This document shows positions 60,392 through 64,000 of a stretch of DNA of 64,000 nt, one piece after another (position 1 is the first letter of the stretch; every line of letters begins with the position of its first letter). The notes beneath the pieces were generated by a model. It saw nothing but the letters and a program-made list of their open reading frames with translations, did no database searches and had not been told where the DNA came from. The stretch covers positions 3,038,001-3,102,000 of the forward strand of contig NZ_CP011524.1 of NCBI RefSeq assembly GCF_004154955.1, given 5' to 3'. This DNA is from Intestinimonas butyriciproducens. GTDB taxonomy: Bacteria; Bacillota; Clostridia; Oscillospirales; Oscillospiraceae. Position numbers and translations under genes: made by a program.

Positions 60392-61240
60392 TTATTTAAT
60401 GGAACCTTGTGCCAACCCACCAGCTATTTTCTTCTGGATCAGCATGAAGAAGACCACGGAGGGCACTACTACCAAGGCGGAGGCGGCCATCATGACGCCC
60501 CAATCCATGACTTCCTGCCCTCCCAAAGATTTCAGCGCCACAGCCACAGTCATTTTGTCGCTGCTGTTCATTAAAATCAGGGAGTAAAGGAACTCGTTCC
60601 AGGCGTTGATAAAGGTGTAGATGGCTACGGCCACCACGCCGGGGGCTACGATGGGCAGGACCACTTTACCGAATACTTGCAACTTGTTGGCGCCATCCAC
60701 CCGGGCCGCCTCTTCGATTTCCAGGGGTACAGTCTGGAAAAAGCCCACCAGCAGCCATACGGCGTAGGGCACCGCGAAAGACAGATACACAATGATGAGG
60801 CCCACGCGGTTGTTCATCATCCCCGCCTTGCCCATGATGATGGAATAGGGCACCGCCAGCAGAATGGGTGGGAACATATAGGTGGTGATAAGCACCCGGG
60901 TCAAAACCTTGCCAAACTTGGGAAAGAAACGGACCACGCCGTAAGCCCCCAGAGCGGAAATGGTAATAGCGATCAGCGTCGTACAACCGGCCACGATGAT
61001 GCTGTTGACGATATTGACGTTAAAATGGAGTTGTCCCAGCACGGTCTTGAAAAAATCAAAGGTGATTTCCTTAGGCAGGATGGCGGTAGGGTTGCCCGTG
61101 AGCTCACCCTTGCTCTTGACAGAGGAGAGGAGAATCCACAACAGTGGAAACGCGGCAATGGCGGCCAGGATGGTCAGATAAGCATAACTGATGACATCAC
61201 CTAGCCAGCCACGGCGAAGCCGCCTTTTTTTGCGCATCAT
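60392..61240 (-). CDS. Sugar ABC transporter permease (CUT1, MalG-like)
   Basis: A 282-residue permease with six membrane segments: FPLLWILLSSVKSKGEL at the start, MFPPILLAVPYSIIMGKAG and the EAA loop EIEEAARVDGANKLQVF near 175, which contacts the ATPase. It overlaps the upstream permease stop by four bases (ATGA). It pairs with the 61237-62130 permease. No ATPase is encoded in the operon, so a shared MsmK-type ATPase elsewhere is expected. Confidence 0.9.
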   Translation of the reverse strand: MMRKKRRLRRGWLGDVISYAYLTILAAIAAFPLLWILLSSVKSKGELTGNPTAILPKEITFDFFKTVLGQLHFNVNIVNSIIVAGCTTLIAITISALGAYGVVRFFPKFGKVLTRVLITTYMFPPILLAVPYSIIMGKAGMMNNRVGLIIVYLSFAVPYAVWLLVGFFQTVPLEIEEAARVDGANKLQVFGKVVLPIVAPGVVAVAIYTFINAWNEFLYSLILMNSSDKMTVAVALKSLGGQEVMDWGVMMAASALVVVPSVVFFMLIQKKIAGGLAQGSIK

Positions 61241-62130
61241 TCACCCTCCTTTTCCCATTTATTCAGCAGGCGGAAGTACAGGGCGCACACCACCAGCAGG
61301 AAGAGTAGCAGCAGTACCGTCACCGCGGAGGAACGGCCCAGTTGCTTCAGCCCCCAGCCAAGGTTGTAGGCGTAAATGGGCACGGTCTGCGTCAGGTTGG
61401 CAGGGCCGCCGCCAGTGATGAGGTAGATGATATCAAAGCTGTTGAAGACCCAGATGGTGCGCAGCACCACCAGGAGCCCGACCACCATACGGATATGTGG
61501 AACCGTGATATGGATAAAAGACTGCCAGGCTGAGGCTCCATCCAGCTGCGCCGCCTCATATTGGTCCTTGGGTACTGTTTGGAGGGCAGAGAGGATGTTG
61601 ACCATAATCAGTGGCGCGCCAAACCAGATGTTTACAAAAACCAAAGTTGGGAAGACAAGCCCAGCGCTGCTTAAAAACTGCGGCGGCGTGGCACAAAGGC
61701 CAACCTGGACCAAAAAATTCGGCAGGAAGCCGGAGACACCGTTTAAAATCCATTTCCAGGAAAAGGCTAAAACGATGGAGGGAAAAGCCCAGGGTATAAT
61801 GAGGCATGTGCGGTAGACCCCTGCCGCATGGCGGATGCGGTTGAGTGCCAAGGCACCGGTAAATCCGACCAGAAGCTGCCCCAGCAAGGATGCCGCCGTC
61901 CACTTGATATTGGTCCAAAACGCCGCCCAGAAGACCGGATCTGTGAGGATTTTTGCATAATTTTCAAACCCGACAAAAGAATAGGCCGGTTTGATAAGAT
62001 TCTTGTTGGTAAAGCTGTAGAAGATGCTGGACATCACCGGATAGAGCAGCAGAAGCAGCACCACCAGCATTGCAGGGAGTATGAAGCAAAAGCCGGTAAC
62101 TTTTGCTATCATTCGTTTACGGCTTCGCAT
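61237..62130 (-). CDS. Sugar ABC transporter permease (CUT1, MalF/UgpA-like)
   Basis: A 297-residue permease: FCFILPAMLVVLLLLLYPVMSS at the start, FVGFENYAKILTDPVFW, the EAA loop DQYEAAQLDGASAWQSF near 205, and a late ITGGGPANLTQTVPIYAYN motif typical of CUT1. ATG 62130 is chosen over GTG 62154 because AAAGGGG lies upstream of it. It forms the channel with the next permease. Confidence 0.9.
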   Translation of the reverse strand: MRSRKRMIAKVTGFCFILPAMLVVLLLLLYPVMSSIFYSFTNKNLIKPAYSFVGFENYAKILTDPVFWAAFWTNIKWTAASLLGQLLVGFTGALALNRIRHAAGVYRTCLIIPWAFPSIVLAFSWKWILNGVSGFLPNFLVQVGLCATPPQFLSSAGLVFPTLVFVNIWFGAPLIMVNILSALQTVPKDQYEAAQLDGASAWQSFIHITVPHIRMVVGLLVVLRTIWVFNSFDIIYLITGGGPANLTQTVPIYAYNLGWGLKQLGRSSAVTVLLLLFLLVVCALYFRLLNKWEKEGE

Positions 62131-62152
62131 ATTGCCAACCCCTTTCAGAACC

Positions 62153-62182
62153 ACGGCGGGGACAAATATTCGCCCCCGCCGT
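62153..62182 (-). other. Hairpin between sugar-binding protein and permease genes
   Basis: A 9-bp GC-rich stem (ACGGCGGGG with 62174-62182) in the gap after the binding-protein gene, without a T-run; the same arrangement as in the liv operon. Confidence 0.6.
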
Positions 62183-62217
62183 ATCCTGGGTTCCTTGTTT
62201 CCTTTTCCGGGCGTCCT

Positions 62218-63597
62218 TTAGCCGGTTGCAGTTGCAAACAGGTCGTTGAGCTGGTCATTGGCCGCCTTGGCCGCCTGTTCCACCGGCGTGCCGTTGAGTA
62301 CAATGTCCTGGAACATGTTCTCCACCACCCGCTGATTGGCCAGGATACCGGCCTCCACACAGGGGCCGTATTCCATGCCGACATAAGTGCCGTGACTCAG
62401 GGCATCGCTGATGACCTCCATCGCGTGCTGGTACTTCTGAATGGTGGGATCGGCTAGGAAAGCGGGATCATCGGTGATCTCTTTCAGTGCGGGCAGCATA
62501 CCTACGGGGACGGAGTGCAGGAAGGGGATGTACACGTCGGGCTGGTAGAAATACTCAATGAACGCCTTGCAAATCTCCGGATGCTTGGAGTTCTTCCATA
62601 CCACCAGGGGCATGTTGTTGACGATGTAGTCGGGCTGGTCTCCCTTGTTGATGGTGGGTACAGGGGCGCAGTCGATATAGTCCATCAGCTCGGGGGTGTT
62701 GGACTCCACGCCGCCAATATGGAAACCGGAGTTAAAGTCGAACGCATTCTTGCCCTGGTAGTACAATGTCGCCTGATCCAGAGTATTATAATTGATGGAA
62801 TCGGCAGGGGAATTGTTCTTGTACATATCGGTCCAGAACTTGATCCCCTGTATGGCGGTATCGCTGGTCAGATTGGCTTTGTGCTCGGGCGTCAGCAGCG
62901 ACTCGCCGTGGCTGCCTACATAGACATCCAGGAAACAGGTGGCGTAGAGGTCGTTGGTGCCCATAGGCACGGAACAGCCATATACGGCGCCGTTCTCGCC
63001 CTTGGTGATCGCGGTGGCCGCGGTGTTAAACTCGTCCCAGGTGGTGGGGACCTCCAGATTGTACTTCTCCAGCAGATCTTTGCGGTACCACATGACGAAA
63101 GCGTGGGAGTAGATGGGCACGGCGTAGCAGTTGCCGTCGGAGTAGGTCATCTCCTGAAGGGGAGACTCATAGAAGCGGTCCCGGCCGATATCGTCGATCA
63201 GATCGTCCAGGGGTATGATGGCATCGGCGTTGATCATCTCCACCACTTGGCCCGCCTGGGCGGTGGACATATCGGGGACGTTGCCGGAGGCCAGACCCGT
63301 GGTCCACTTGGTATAGAAGTCGGCCCAGGAAAAGGTCTCGATATTGATTTTTACCTTGGGATGATCTGTCATGAACTGATCCGCCGCAGCCTGAATGGTC
63401 TCCAGCCGGGGACCCTGGGTAAAAGAATGCCAGAACGTGATCTCGCCCTCAAGCTCGTCGGTTTGGGCAGACTGGCTGGCGGAGGGTGCCTGAGTGTCAG
63501 GGGTCTGGGAAGAGGGAGTTGAACCGGACGGGCCGCACCCCGTGAGCAGTGTCGCCGCCATCAGGACGGCCAGAAACAGAGACATAGCCTTTTTCAT
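62218..63597 (-). CDS. Extracellular sugar-binding lipoprotein (CUT1, family 1)
   Basis: A 459-residue binding protein. A lipobox signal peptide (LLTGC, Cys near 21) and a Ser/Thr/Gln linker precede the binding fold: EITFWHSFTQGPRLETIQAAADQF, GNVPDMSTAQAGQVVEMI and YAVPIYSHAFVMWYRKDLLEKY. It captures sugar outside the cell. In context the ligand is most likely 2,7-anhydro-Neu5Ac or Neu5Ac. AAGGAGG precedes the ATG. First gene of the operon. Confidence 0.88.
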   Translation of the reverse strand: MKKAMSLFLAVLMAATLLTGCGPSGSTPSSQTPDTQAPSASQSAQTDELEGEITFWHSFTQGPRLETIQAAADQFMTDHPKVKINIETFSWADFYTKWTTGLASGNVPDMSTAQAGQVVEMINADAIIPLDDLIDDIGRDRFYESPLQEMTYSDGNCYAVPIYSHAFVMWYRKDLLEKYNLEVPTTWDEFNTAATAITKGENGAVYGCSVPMGTNDLYATCFLDVYVGSHGESLLTPEHKANLTSDTAIQGIKFWTDMYKNNSPADSINYNTLDQATLYYQGKNAFDFNSGFHIGGVESNTPELMDYIDCAPVPTINKGDQPDYIVNNMPLVVWKNSKHPEICKAFIEYFYQPDVYIPFLHSVPVGMLPALKEITDDPAFLADPTIQKYQHAMEVISDALSHGTYVGMEYGPCVEAGILANQRVVENMFQDIVLNGTPVEQAAKAANDQLNDLFATATG

Positions 63598-63649
63598 AAT
63601 TTCCTCCTTCTATCTCGCGCATTGTTTGTGCAAACCGTCTTACAAGTTT

Positions 63650-63655
63650 ATTATA
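63650..63655 (-). promoter_or_regulatory. -10 element of the sialic-acid operon
   Basis: A perfect TATAAT on the minus strand, 53 bases before the first gene; the -35 at 17 bases is poor (TATGAA). That is common where an AraC activator recruits polymerase. GTTTG-TG-CAAAC at 63624-63635 lies downstream in the leader. Confidence 0.55.
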
Positions 63656-63739
63656 GGAAAGAGCTTCCAAGTTTCATAGACCATAGCTAGCTTAAAATTA
63701 GCATAAAACAATCAAAAAACTGTTGTTTTAACATCAGGG

Positions 63740-64000
63740 TTACTCCCGGGATGCCTTTCTGTATTGGTTGGGTGAGACACCGAACACCGATTTGAACATG
63801 CGGGCAAAATAGTTCTGGTCGTCAAAGCCCAGCTCGTATGCAATGGTGGAGACCCGGTCATTCGTCACCAGCAGGCGGCGGGCCGCCGTCACCATCCGCA
63901 GTTCTTTGACAAAATCACCCGGCGATTTGCCCGTGTGCTCTTTGAAATGGCGCCGGAGGGAACTGGGGCTCATCTGGGCCATGTCGCTCAGAAATTTGGT
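63740..64000 (-). CDS. AraC-family regulator, C-terminal part (5' end beyond window)
   Basis: The last 86 codons of a leftward gene that runs off the right edge. Both AraC helix-turn-helix motifs are present: MSPSSLRRHFKEHTGKSPGDFV, then VSTIAYELGFDDQNYFARMFK and the ending VFGVSPNQYRKA. It lies about 140 bases upstream of the sialic-acid operon in the same direction, with a weak-35 promoter between, so it is the likely activator of that operon. Confidence 0.88.
   Translation of the reverse strand, partial: TKFLSDMAQMSPSSLRRHFKEHTGKSPGDFVKELRMVTAARRLLVTNDRVSTIAYELGFDDQNYFARMFKSVFGVSPNQYRKASRE

Noticed and set aside
1-64000. CRISPR array, rRNA operon, intact insertion sequence or prophage
   Set aside because: No regularly spaced direct repeats, no rRNA sequence, and no intact transposase or phage structural genes were seen; the only mobile remnant is at 27540-28836.

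Overview
The window looks like chromosome from a GC-rich, low-oxygen gut Firmicute of the class Clostridia, most like Oscillospiraceae (Flavonifractor, Intestinimonas or Pseudoflavonifractor relatives). This is inferred from Gram-positive housekeeping markers (GdpP, BofA, YaaL, DegV, DUF1836, an L27 with the Prp-cleaved N-terminus beside Prp itself), strong AGGAGG ribosome binding sites, frequent GTG/TTG starts, pyruvate phosphate dikinase, and several beta-keto acid and acyl-CoA enzymes. There is no 16S gene, so the assignment stays at family level.

Layout. 1-4010: a leftward operon of a beta-keto acid cleavage enzyme (BKACE), an Old Yellow Enzyme/Fe-S/FAD oxidoreductase and an AbrB-type membrane protein, behind a promoter carrying a 34-bp palindrome. 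4335-9932: a DUF1622 membrane protein and a complete LivKHMGF-type ABC importer. 10013-11095: AzlC/AzlD exporter. 11302-17500: a lipid kinase, a PAS/sigma-54 activator and its likely target operon (second BKACE, zinc-ribbon protein, 3-hydroxyacyl-CoA-dehydrogenase-like enzyme, AtoE transporter), with a clear -24/-12 promoter and repeated GGTGA-N6-TCACC enhancer-like sites. 17773-27505: ilvE, then gdpP-rplI-dnaB-tilS-hpt-ftsH-macrodomain. 27540-28836: a decayed mobile-element scar holding a broken sensor-kinase gene and the tail of a serine recombinase. 28988-38165: M23 peptidase, two MFS carriers, a tiny transcription unit, an SLH protein, BofA/YaaL, tRNA-Gly, an SGNH hydrolase and an ECF sigma/RsiV pair. 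38239-49447: leftward housekeeping genes (obg, rpmA, prp, rplU, a phosphatase, prmA, degV, a DUF1836 regulator, an unknown, ppdK, cobO, a nitroreductase). 49566-56004: AraC regulator, glyoxalase-fold protein, acyl-CoA dehydrogenase, TrmO, an EAL protein, an EFR1 ferredoxin. 56272-64000: a leftward sialic-acid operon, read as sugar-binding protein, two permeases, a Gfo/Idh/MocA oxidoreductase and a secreted sialidase, with a partial AraC regulator upstream.

How the genes fit together. The two BKACE loci suggest fermentation of beta-hydroxy/beta-keto acids: the dehydrogenase would make a 3-keto acid, BKACE would use acetyl-CoA to split it to acetoacetate plus a new acyl-CoA, and AtoE would move acetoacetate or a short-chain acid across the membrane. 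Branched-chain amino acid uptake (Liv), export (AzlCD) and transamination (IlvE) lie nearby. The sialic-acid operon has the gene order I recall for the 2,7-anhydro-Neu5Ac pathway of Ruminococcus gnavus, but without nanA/nanE/nanK in this window. The strongest candidates for undescribed biology are the sigma-54/BKACE regulon, the small transcription unit at 33386-33587, and the sialic-acid operon with its two-CBM sialidase.
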